Source: Laguncularia racemosa (taxonomy: Eukaryota > Streptophyta > Magnoliopsida > Myrtales > Combretaceae). From it: a DNA stretch of 64,000 nt. Positions 24,101 to 36,100 of this stretch are shown piece by piece. Made by a program: the position numbers and the translations under genes. The notes beneath the pieces are model-generated. The model had not been told where the DNA came from, made no database searches, and saw only the letters and a list, made by a program, of their open reading frames with translations. Location of the stretch: NCBI GenBank assembly GCA_037954665.1, contig JBBMOL010000200.1, forward strand, positions 310,001-374,000, written 5' to 3'. Every line of letters starts with the position of its first letter. The first letter of the stretch is position 1.

Positions 24101-27100
24101 AATTAGAACATAGGCAGTTTATGCATTGCACTCCGATGAGTTTGAGACTCAATCTATCATTCTTTGCCACCTTTATTTATGGCTCTAATAATGATCAAGA
24201 AAGGCATTCCTTGTGGAGTAACCTCATGGCCTTAGCCGCCTCACTTAAACCACATCCTTAGATGGTTCTTGGGGACTTCAATACCACGAAATCCCCATCG
24301 GAAAAAATGGGTGGCAGGCTGTGAATGACCGATGCAATGAAGGATTTCCAGAACTGTATTGCACACACCGAGCTAGAAGACCTGAGATACGGGGGTAACT
24401 TTTTCACTTGGCTTAATAAGCAAAACCATAACCCCATACTGAGAAAGCTAGATAGGGTCATGGTCAACCATCAATGGCTAAATGCACTTCCTATTGCACA
24501 AGCGAAATTCATGTCCCCTATCCTCTTAGACCATTCTCTAGCAATTGCTTGCATGGACCTCAGCTTGGGACGTAGGAAAGTTCCATTCAAAATTTTCAAC
24601 TTCTAGACCAAACATAAAAAATTCAAAGAGTTAGTTACTAATACATGGAAGGAAGAAGTGAGGGGATCTAAAATGTTCCAAGTGATGAGGAAGCTAAAGC
24701 TACTCAAGTAGGGTCTCAAGTGCCTCAACCAGACTGAATATTCTCATCTCTTGGAATGTGTGCAAACAGCAAAAAACAAATTACTTCAACTACAAGCCTC
24801 AATTTATGTGGTGGGAGACACATCCTGTATGGAGGAGGAGAAGGAGACTTTGAAAGAATACTATCTACTCAAGGGAGTGGAGGAGAGCTTCTACAAACAA
24901 AAATCTATAACTAAGTGGCTCAAGTTGGGGGATAAAAACACCTCCTATTTCCACAAAGCCATGAAAAACTTACACAATCTAAGCTCTTTATATCTCTTGT
25001 CAAGGGAGGGTGGAAGTGAGGCAGTTGGTGAGGAGGCAGTCAAAGATTTAGTAGTAACTCACTTCCAGCGGCTATATCAACAGCCCCATGATTGCTTGAA
25101 TCCGACCAAAGTCCAAAATCTGGTGACTTAGAGATTCAGTGAGCAACAGCAGCTGGAACTTGAAGCCCTTTTTACTGTTGAGGAGATCAAATGGGGATTC
25201 TTCTCGCAAGCAAATGATAAAGCCTCAGGTCCGGATGGGTTCTCGGCTAAATTCTTTAAAGAGGCTTGGGATGTGATTGGCGTTGATCTGATTGAAGCTA
25301 CCAAAGAATTCTTGACATCAGGGCACCTTCTTAAGGAAATCAATGCTATTATCATCTCCTTAGTCCCTAAGATAGCTAACCCGTCTAAGCTAACAAATTT
25401 CTGATCAATTGCATACTGTAATGTCTTATACAAAGCCATTTCCAAAATATTGGCAGCACGTATTAGAAAGTGTTCCCCTCTTTGATAGGCCAAGAACAAG
25501 CAGCATTTGTCCCAGGGAGGAGAATAACAGATAGGATTTATTGTTTGTCTATCACTCCCAATTGGGAGCATCTAGGTGCACATTGAAAGTGGACTAACAA
25601 AAGGCATATGACATAATTAGGTGGGACTTTCTGCTGGAGGTGCTAAAAGCTGTGCACTTTCTTTCACACATTCAATCCTTGCTAGAGCAATGCTTGACCA
25701 CCCCAAAGTTCTCCATCTCCATTAATGGTGAACTAACGAGATATTTTGCTAACCATAAGGGATTGAAACAAGAAGATCCCATATCGCCTTACCTATTTGT
25801 AATGGGAATGGAAGTAGTCTCCACTCTGCTTAGGAGACTATCGAAGCACCCTAACTTATCCCTTCACTGGAGGTGTAAACTTAAGAAACTAACTCATCAT
25901 TGTTTTGCAGATGATATCCTTATTTTTGCTAAAGGCAATAATGCATCTGTGTCCCTGATCAAGGAAACTTTACAACGTTTCCATGCAATATCAGGATTGG
26001 TAGCCAATAACTGAAAGAGCATCATCTTCTTTTCCAATGTCTTTACAAGAGTGAGAGAGGACATCCTTGGTACTACCCAGTTTCTAGAATGTTCACTGCC
26101 AGTGTGCTATCTAGGGATACCATTAATCTCAAAAAAGTTGAAAAAGGAGGATTGTGATGCTCTCCTAGAAAGAATGGTAGTGTGCATCAACGCATGGACA
26201 TCTAAATACCTATCATATGCAAACAGACTACGGCTTGTCAAAACAATGCTCTTCTCTATGCAGGTCTACTGGAGCTCTATTTTCTTATTGCCTAAAACTA
26301 TCATAACAACGATGGAGTAGTTACTTAGGGACTTCCTATGGAGTGGAAGTCCCACCATATACACCAAGGCAAAAGTGAGGTGGGATGTGGTGTACAAGCC
26401 TCTAGGATGTGGAGGCTTAGGTATCCCCAACTTAAGGCAATTGAATGAGGCCATTCAACTTAAACATATTTAACACCTATGCAAGGAAGGCCTAAGGTGT
26501 CTATGGCCTGAATGGGTTTATTCAACCCTCCTGAAATGGAGGAACTTCCGGTCCTCTAGAGCCCTTGCCATATGCTCCTGATCCTGGAAGAAACTACTAA
26601 AACTTAGGGGCTTAGTTCGATTCTAGCTTTCAATGGGAACTCAACAACGCACTAACTATTTCACTCTAGTTTGATTTTTGGCTCCCATTAGGTCCCTTGG
26701 ACACAATTTACAGTGCTTGTGAGATGGGAAGTACGAGCTTCCCACCTATAACAAAACTATGCTCCCTTATGGAAGGTAATGAATGGAGCTTATCGAGAGG
26801 CTATTTCTGGACTACCCTTCACATCCCACTCGAGATTAGGCCTAATCCCTCTTGCTCGAATCATCTCTGTTGGATTCACACAAGCACAGGGGAGTATACT
26901 TGAAGAGATTTGGAATTTTATTATTCTCTCTTGAACAAAAAATTGTTACATTGACATATATATATATACAAAGGAAATCTAATAAAGGAAATAAAATCTA
27001 CTAGTTTAATTATGTCCTAGAAATTAAAATGCAAAATCATAGGAAAAGATCACAATCGATCTCTCCTAAAAAACAACTTTCCTAAAGGTGTAACTTTCTT

Positions 27101-30100
27101 AATTTTAACTTTCCTAAAATATACATATTGCTCTATCTTGTGAATCTTCAACACTCCCCCTCAAGCTGGAGAGTATATATCATATAATCCCAGCTTGCAA
27201 ATAAAGTATTCAAAGTTCATTCTAGGTAGAGCTTTGGTGAGGATGTCTGCAGTTTGTTGCTTGGTAGGAATGTAGTTTAATTTAACAGTCTCACTAGTCA
27301 CCTTCTCTGTGATAAAGTGTCTGTCAATTTCAACGTGCTTAGTCCTATCGTGATGTACTGGATTCTTTGCTATGCTGATAGCTGCCTGATTATCACACTT
27401 CATCAGGATGGGAGATGAACTTATTTATCCCAATTCACTAAGAACCCTTTTTATCCAAATCCCTTCACAAATTCCCTGTGCCAGTGCTCTGTATTCAGCT
27501 TCTGCACTACTTCTAGCTACCACTGATTGCTTCTTGCTCCTCCAGGTAACAAGGTTACCCCATACAAAAGAACAATACCCAGAAGTTAACCGTCTGTCAA
27601 TGATGTTTCCTGCCCAATCTGCATCTGAATAAATTTCAATATCACGATTTTCTATCTTTCTAAAGAATAGACCTTTCCCTGGTGTCATCTTCAGATATCT
27701 AAGGATCCTGTAGACTGCTTCCATGTGTTCATCTGTAGGACTGTGCATGAATTGACTTACAACACTTACTGCAAAACCAATATCTAGTCGAGTGTGTGAA
27801 AGATAAATTAGGCGTCCAACAAGTTGTTGATATCTTCCCTTGTCTATCGGTGTACTTTCTTTTCCGGTGCCAAGTTTCTTCTGACTATCCATAGGAGTAT
27901 CTACTGGTTTGCATCCAAGCATGCCAGTCTCCTTTAGGAGATCTAGAATATATTTCCTCTGAGAAACAATGATGCCTTTCCTTGATCTAGCTACTTCCAT
28001 TCCAAGGAAATATTTAAGATTTCCAAGATCTTTAACTTCAAACTCTACTGACAAGTACTTCTTCAAATTCTGTAATTCCTCCTCATCATTTCCAGATATA
28101 ATAATATCATCGACATAGACTATCAGTATAGCAATTTTCCCAGTGTGTGATCTCTTAACAAACAGTGTATGATCCGCTTGACCCTGTATGTATCCAAGTT
28201 TCAAAACTGCCTTTGTGAATCTATCAAACCAAGCTCGAGGAGATTGTTTAAGGCCGTACAAGGACTTCTCGAGTTTGCAAACCTGATTTTCTGCCATATT
28301 TCCTTTGAAGCCAGGTGGGATTTCCATGTAAACTTCCTCTTCAAGGTCCCCATTGAGAAAGGCATTTTTTATGTCTAGTTGTTGCAAGTACCAATCTTGG
28401 TTGACGGCCAATGATAGAATAATTCTGATAGTATTAAGCTTTGCAACAGGAGCAAAAGTTTCCTGATAGTCTATCCCATAGGATTGTGTAAATCCCCTAG
28501 CTACCAATTGGGCCTTGAATCTCTCAATTGATCCATCTACATTATACTTTATAGAGAAAAGCCACTTACACCCCACGGGCCTTTTCCCAATTGGCAGATC
28601 CGTGATAGTCCATGTTCCATTCCTCTCTAATGCATCAATCTCATCTTGTACTGCCTTCTTCCACTCAGAATTTTGTAATGCCTCTTGTATTGTGCTGGGA
28701 ACCAGAATATCATCAAGAGAAGTAGCAAATGATCTGTAAGATGATGATAGCCCTTCGTAAGTAACATAGTTGCCAATTGGATGACTTGTACACTGCCTAA
28801 CACCCTTCCTCAATGCAATCGGCATGCTAGTGTCATCAATGCTAGGAATTCGCACATCTCCAGCCCTATCCACACCTATGTTTTCTTCAAGTGGACTTGA
28901 AATTGAGTTAATATCTTGGCCACATACTGGTTGTGATTCACGCTCTATCTCCTGTCTTTTGTTCCTCCTGATGTAAACTTTACAATCCTTATTAGCAAGT
29001 TGTGGAGCCACAGAAGAAGAAACAGTGTTTGGTTGGACTAATGACTGAGCATGCATGGGTGTGGACAAGTCTAGTGTAAAGTCAATGGGCACAAGCACAG
29101 GTTGAGAGGGATTTGATGACTCTGAGTGGACAACAGGTACATACTCAAGAAGGGACTCCCAATCTTGATGTTGATTCATGCTCTCCCCCTGAACATGAGA
29201 TTTGGGATAGAAGGACACATGTTCAAAGAACGAGACATCCATGGTGGTGTAAAATCTTTTGTTTGTTGGAGAGTAACATTTATACCCTTTTTGAGTTGGA
29301 GAGTACCCTAAAAAAATGCACTTATTAGCTCGAGGATCAAATTTGCTACGGTGTTGAGAATACACATGAACAAATGCCGTGCAACCAAATACCTTAAGTG
29401 GGAGATCAGATGGCGTCGCATGGGTATGAGGAAAAGTTTTTAAGAGAAGCTGACGTGGAAATTGAAAAGTAAGGACTCTAGATGGCATACGATTGATCAA
29501 ATAGGTAGTTGTGAGAATGGCTTTCCCCCAGAAATAATTTGGAACATTAGAGGAAAACATAAGACACCGGGCAACCTCTAAAAGATGTCTATTCTTGCGT
29601 TCAGCCACCCCATTTTGTTGAGGGGTGTTAACACAAGAACTTATGTGGATGATCCCATGGTTCTGAAGGTAGGTATTTAGACTACTAGTGAAGTATTCCC
29701 TAGCATTGTCTAACTTGAGTACCTGAATTCTAGAATTAAATTGATTTCGAACCATAAGATTGAAGGTTTTAAAAATTTTCCCAACTTCTGACTTTTCTTT
29801 CATAAGAAATACCCAGGTTAACCGTGTATGATCATCAACAAATGTCACAAACCATCGAGTGCCAGAAATATTTGTTACCCGTGAGGGTCCCCACTCATCA
29901 CTATGGATCAAAGAAAAAGCAGTGGAAGGTTTGTATGGAATTTGAGGATATACTTTTCGAGTATGCTTTGCAATCTGACAAATTTCACAATGAAAAGATG
30001 CTGGACTTTTATTGGTAAATAACTTGGGAAACAATTTTGCAAGGTACACAAAGCTAGGATGATCGAGACGATAATGTACCAATATAATTTCACTATCTTT

Positions 30101-33100
30101 ATTGGCATTAGAATTTGACACAAAATTGAAAAGCTCTAACAGATTCTGAGATTGGACATAACTTGCTTGAACCTCTTGGCTTAAGGATCGACCACATGAG
30201 AGGAGATAGAGTCCAGAGCACAATTCAGCACTGCCAATCATCTTCCCCGATTTCAAGTCCTGAAAAACACATAAGTTTGGATAAAATTTAGTAACACATT
30301 GAAGATCATGAGCCAATTTACTAATGGATAAAAGATTACAATCCAAGTTTGGGACATGGAGAACAGAGTTGAGATGCAACTCTTTAGTAAGTTGGATAGA
30401 ACCTATCCCAGCAATTTTTGAATTTGAGCCATCAGCAATACGGACAGAAGAGTGATCATGACTTGACTTATAATTTTGGAGAAGAGTAGCATCTCCTGTC
30501 ATGTGATCAGAAGCACCAGTGTCGACTATCCATGGCCTCATTCCTCCTTTGTTAACATTGAAGGCTGTATGTGAATCCGTTTGAGCAACCAAACCACTTC
30601 CAGTAATGCTACCAATGTCAACTTTACCAAACAGTTTTTTTAGCAAGTCCATCTGCTCTTTGCTGAATGGGCTAGGCTCATGAACAGGAGCTCTCTCAGA
30701 GTTGGAAGCCACGTGTGCTTTGCTGTCCCTATCAAACCGTGGCTTTGGTTTCCAATCAGCTGGTTTGCCATGGAGCTTCCAGCAAGTTTCCTTGTAGTGG
30801 CCTGGTTTCTTACAATAATCATACCAAGGCCTTTCCCATTTTTGACGATCTCCACCATTGTTGGATGATCGGACAGCAAGGGCAGATGCATCCAGAATTG
30901 AGGTAGGTTGTTCTTTAGATCCCATCATCACTTTTTTTCTACTTTCTTCACGCCTTACCTCTGAGAAAGCCTCCCTAATACTGGGCAATGGTTTAGTTTC
31001 CATAATTCGACCTCGAACATCATCCAATTCCCTGTTAAGTCCTAGGAAAAATTTGAACAACCTTTTTTGTTCCACAATCTTCTTGTAGGTTGCTGCATCT
31101 TCTTGACAATTCCATGAGTGAGTCTCAAATAAATCAAGTTGCTGCCAATACCGCGTGAGGTTGTTATAATATTGAGTAACGGATTGCTCTCCTTGGCGGA
31201 AGTCATGAAGTATAGATTCAACCTGAAATAACTCTGAAGTATTTTCAAAGCTGGAGTAAGTCTCTTTAGCTGCATCCCATATCTCCTTTGCTGTCCCAAA
31301 GAGCAAGAAGTTTTCTCCTATGTTATTGTTCATGGAATTGATAAGCCATGACATGATCATACTATTTTCGATCTTCCACTTTCTGAAATTCAGATCTGTG
31401 ATCTTTGGCATGGCTGCTGCTCCAGTGAGATATTCATCCTTTCCCTTACCACAAATGAACAGTAAAACGGATTGTGACCATTGTAAATAATTATGGCCAT
31501 TTAATTTGTGTCATGTGATAAGAATAGGAGAAGAATCACAGTAACCAAGGCTGGAAATTTCAAAATTTATTCCTGATTCCGAGACCGTGATGTCAGATGC
31601 TTGTGATGAAGCCATTCCAGATTTTGGCATGTTTCAAATATTGCAAAGGAAATGATGTCATGAGGACAGAATCGACCAGCAACTGATGTCCATAGAAGAA
31701 GAGTGCTGGGAAAGGGATGAATACTGACCAGCGTGATGTTTTAAAGAGAAAAGATGAATATTGACCAGGAGATGAAGGGCTGGCAGGAGATGAAAGACAG
31801 GCTGGAGATGAATACTGACCAGCTGGCTGAAAGAGCACGTCGTGACGCTAGAGTTGTGAGTGTGAAGGGATCTGTGCTGTCGGAGCCCTAGCTAAGGTGG
31901 AGAAAGCAATGATAGAAACACGTCAAAGAGAATGGCTCTGATACCATGAAGAGATTTGGAATTTTATTATTCTCTCTTGAACAAAAAATTTTTACATTGA
32001 CATATATATATATATACAAAGGAAATCTAATAAAGGAAATAAAATCTACTAGTTTAATTATGTCCTAGAAATTAGAATGCAGAATCATAGGAAAAGATCA
32101 CAACCGATCTCTCCTAAAAAACAACTTTCCTAAAGGTGTAACTTTCCTAAAATAAACATATAGCTCTATCTTGTGAATCTTGAACAATACTAAAAAGAGT
32201 GGACACACTTCTAAGTCTACCATGTTCCACAACCCCTTGGCATAAGGTGATATGAAACAAAACCTTATTGCCAAGATACTCCATCTTATGGCTACTTTGG
32301 TTAGGCAAATTGTTCACTCTTGATAGGCTGATATCATAGGGCATTGTTACCTCTGCTACCGGCCTCCTTTGTCATCAAGCATCCGAGAATCATACCCACT
32401 TTTTCTTTGAATGTAGCTATTCATTCCGGATTTGAAATCTGGTGTGAGATCACCTCCAATGCCTGCTTTCCCTCAGAAATTGACTAGGTGTAACCACCTC
32501 ATTAGTTTCTACGGTAAACTCATCATCTCCTATGTGTCTAGCCTGGAGAGCGGGATTAGTAGCAGCTGTTTACTGCATCTGGAGAGTGTGTAACAATGTG
32601 CGCCTAGCATGGTTGTCAAAATCATGAGTCAATTGTACGATTCTACAAGTTTGCAATTTTATAAAGTTTTTCATAATCAAAATGAAAAAAAAAAAATCAT
32701 TTAGATATAGACTTTTGATATAATTATGAATTTAGATGTACGATTCTACCGGTTTTATACCACTTAATTCAAGGTAAATTTGTGATTTTGACAACCATGG
32801 CGCCTAGGGAATGTGATCCCTAACCCATACTCCATTACAAATCAAATTAGAGCTTACTCATCCGAAATGTAACCTTAAGAATGGCATTGCTTGCCTTGTT
32901 TATGCTATCTTGCTATAAATTTTTCCCATATCTCTACAGTTGTGTAACACTTTGGAGCAATAAAATTAATTATTTATCAAAAAAAAGAAAAGAAGACATC
33001 ACAATTACTGTCTTTGTATACTCATGTGTATACTTGGCTTTTAATATATTTTATTCTTTACTCTTCAAAAAGAAAAAAACACGACACAGCTTCTACGGAC

Positions 33101-36100
33101 TAATCATTGCTGGGTAATAACAAATGCTTGCTGTAAAAGAAACTGACTTAATGACAGATTGAAAGCCCTTTGGCCCCTTTCCTGGATGTCCAACATGTTG
33201 AGATCACCTTGTCTTTTTTTAGAATTAAAGTGGACTTGATACAAACCCACAAATTCAAATATTGATTATATTAAATATGAAGCAATCACAAACCCTAATT
33301 TGATGGAATTAGGGCTAATACACACTGATACAGAGCTAAAGTGCTCCTAGACACAGCTTAAAGTTCTAAACACACTCTACTGGAGAAAATAAGAAAATGA
33401 CTCTGAATTCTCTCACTTCTACTTGCGCCTATTTATAATACTACTCTTCTATTCTACATGCCACATGGCAATCACTCGGTGGACTTCCCAATTGCTATGC
33501 TATTACTAATACTTGCTAGACTAATACTTCTATTGACTATATCTAACAACTATCAGGAGAGCATTTTCTTTATGTTAAAAAATTTGTTTGCAAACATCAA
33601 TGTCAGGTCTTATGAACTATCAAAGTGTTTGTGTCTTAATGATCTCTTGGTTTTGCTGAAGGAGTAAGTTGATTTCTCTAAGCATCTTCCATGATTCCAT
33701 AATCATGTGACATTTTTAAGGATGATGTCCCGATTCTTCCAATTTCCTGTCTTCTTTGAATTGGGATCTGTATTGGGAGTGTTGTTTGTGCTTTAAATCT
33801 GTGTCTTTGAACTAGGTAATAAGGCTCAAAAATGCTACACTTATAACCTGGATCAACTATATGATATAATTTGTGCAGGAGTGTTTATGTGTTTTGGTGG
33901 TTGATGAGTCTGAAGAGGTTTCAGCATGTGCACAGGAGTTTCTTGAGTTCTTTTTCACATCCAGTAGAAAGGACATACAAAGTGACATAACTGAGATTCT
34001 GGACAGGTTTGTGCTTTATAGTGGAGTTGCTATTGATTGTTGTTTTGTTTCAACTTTAGGGGAAAAAAATCAAACTAAGCCTTCTGCTGAATTAGGAAAA
34101 TTGAAAAGCTTCCAAAACTGGTGCTCGAAAGTGAGGAAGCTTTTGCTCTATCACATGCGCAGCAGTTGCTTGTTACCCTCTACTATTCTGGTCCTGAATT
34201 TGTGGTTGATCAGCTTCTCCAGTCACCTGTATGTATGAGATATCATCTTGGAATTTTTTTATGGTATAAAACAGTCAGATATTGCTTTTCTCAATTGATT
34301 TATAATTTTTACCATAATGTTTTCAAATAAAAAGGAGTAGAAAGTAAGATTGCACAAAGTAATTGTTATCTATTAGTTTCAATTAGCAAATGACAAATTG
34401 GTGCCATCATCCTTGTTTGATTAGAAAGCAGCGCTGTACCACCTCCACCCCCCACACCCCCCCCCCCCAAAAAAAAAAAAAAAGGTGCATAATTGTGGAT
34501 TTGCTAAGTTCAGTTAATGAAGGAAAATGTGTAAGTTTATATGTAGCTTCCAAAAAAAATTTATCACTCATGGAAATTCCTTAATAAAAACTGTTAAATG
34601 AGTAGTTGGATTTGTAAAAATATCTTTGCTGTTGTTTGTATGATGCTATGGTTTGTCTTTAAAACAGTTTTACACACTAAACAGGCAACCAATTTGCAAA
34701 AGGAGAAAAGGTTGATCTGCATTTCCTATTTTGAATTAAGTTGACCATTTTAGACATAGGGCACCTAAAATTTTATATACTTCAGGAAAGCTGTTGACGG
34801 TAACTTTTTCTGTTAGTGACTATAATGTCTTTCTTTTGATTGAAAACCATAGGTAACAACTGCACGGTTATTGGATGTTTTTGCACTCTGTCTTCGCCAT
34901 AATTCAGCATTTGTTGGTTCTCTTGAGAAGTTTCTCTTACCTAGACCATCTACAGGATACATAGAGTCTGTTGAAGAGCTAAAAGCTCAATCTCATCCCT
35001 CTGTGTATCATCGCCTGATTCCTCCAGTTATTTCTGGCAATGACTCTCTGGAACTAGGATGTACCCAAGAGAAAGAGAAAATGTGCTTGCTAGAAGATGT
35101 GCAGAAGAGCTGTGTGCTTCCACGAATGCCCCCTTGGTTTGCATATATTGGTAGCCAAAGATTATACCAGACCCTTGCTGACATCCTTAGACTTGTAGGT
35201 TTATCTTCAGTAGCAGGTCACTTCAATGCCTTCCCAAATAGTTTAGATGCCTACTTAAATTTTTGGCTTGATGTTTTCCCTGAATACATTTGTTTTTATT
35301 GTTGTTGTTAGATTGCAGAAGTGAAGTACGTCTTTCAGTAATTGCTGATATTCCACTAGGTCACATACGTAAATTGATTTCTGAGGTTCGTGTTAAGAAT
35401 TACAGTGGAGAAGGCTGGCAATCCTGGTATGGCAGAACTGGTTCAGGAAATTTGTTGCGCCAGGCTAGCACTGCAGTTTGTGTTCTAAATGAAATGGTGT
35501 TCGGGTTTTCTAAGCAAGCTGCTGAAAAATTCTTGCAAATGTTTTGCAAGTCTGCTGCCAGGGGAGGTGGACTTAAACAACGCAACTTCAAAATTAGCAG
35601 AGTTGATTCCCATGACGCTGTATGTGGAGCAACTAATTTTTCTGTGTGGAATCTTCCAGAAGGGGGGAAAGGCATAAAAAGTCATTTGATTGACTCTCTT
35701 GGTAGAATTTTACACGAGTATTTGTCTCCTGAAGTTTGGGATTTTCCCATTGAGCGTTCTGTCATGGCACCTAATGTTGAAGCTGAAGATATCTCTCTAC
35801 ACTTCTTCAGTGATGCTGCCATGTTACACCAGGAAAGTCATACTTTATGATTATTTGTCCATGTAGAAGCTAACATAGCAAATAAATGAAGAATGATAAT
35901 TTGTTTACTTTGAGCAGGTTATTCTTGAGGGAATTGGTGTATTTGCGTTGTGTCTTGGAAAAGAGTTTGCTTCTAGTGGATTTCTGCACTCATCTCTATA
36001 TCTGCTGCTTGAAAATCTTGTTTCTCCAAACTTCAACATACAGAGTGCTTCTGATACCGTCTTGAATATCTTCGCTATTACATCTGGATATTCAACGGTG

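Larger units (their letters stand above)
26901..32186 (-). mobile_element. Copia-E: nearly intact Ty1/Copia element inserted in LINE-D
   Basis: A 5.3-kb element with two LTRs (26901-27153 and 31947-32186) and the 5-bp duplication ATACT at 26896-26900 and 32187-32191. The primer-binding site TGGTATCAGAGCCATT (minus strand, 31946-31931) is the one common in plant Copia elements that use the initiator methionine tRNA. One polyprotein frame spans 31615-27161 with only two in-frame stops. This is the best preserved mobile element in the window. Confidence 0.95.
21794..32991 (+). mobile_element. LINE-D: full-length L1-type LINE, split by Copia-E and carrying a MITE
   Basis: A perfect 16-bp duplication (GAAGACATCACAATTA) flanks it at 21778-21793 and 32992-33007. 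The 3' end is an A-rich tail at about 32979-32991. ORF1 runs to the TAG at 23829 and ORF2 starts at 23860. Copia-E interrupts ORF2 at 26901-32186, and the LINE resumes at 32187. A 192-bp MITE sits in its last 400 bp. Without insertions the element is about 5.7 kb. Confidence 0.92.
6148..33878 (+). other. TTI1-like intron 6, 27.7 kb of nested transposable elements
   Basis: Donor GTGAGC at 6148 and acceptor TTGTGCAG at 33871-33878. Removing the insertions delimited by TSDs (LINE-A with its contents, LINE-D with its contents) leaves roughly 1.3 kb of original intron: 6148-6329, 21520-21793 and 33008-33878, less the LTR-like block. The residual parts show no conserved feature that I recognise. 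The exons on each side are in phase and undamaged, so splicing of this intron is plausible. Confidence 0.85.

Noticed and set aside
34463..34485. C-run followed by A-run, possible structure-forming DNA
   Set aside because: A simple homopolymer pair in an intron (exon 8 to 9); possibly length error. No function can be argued.
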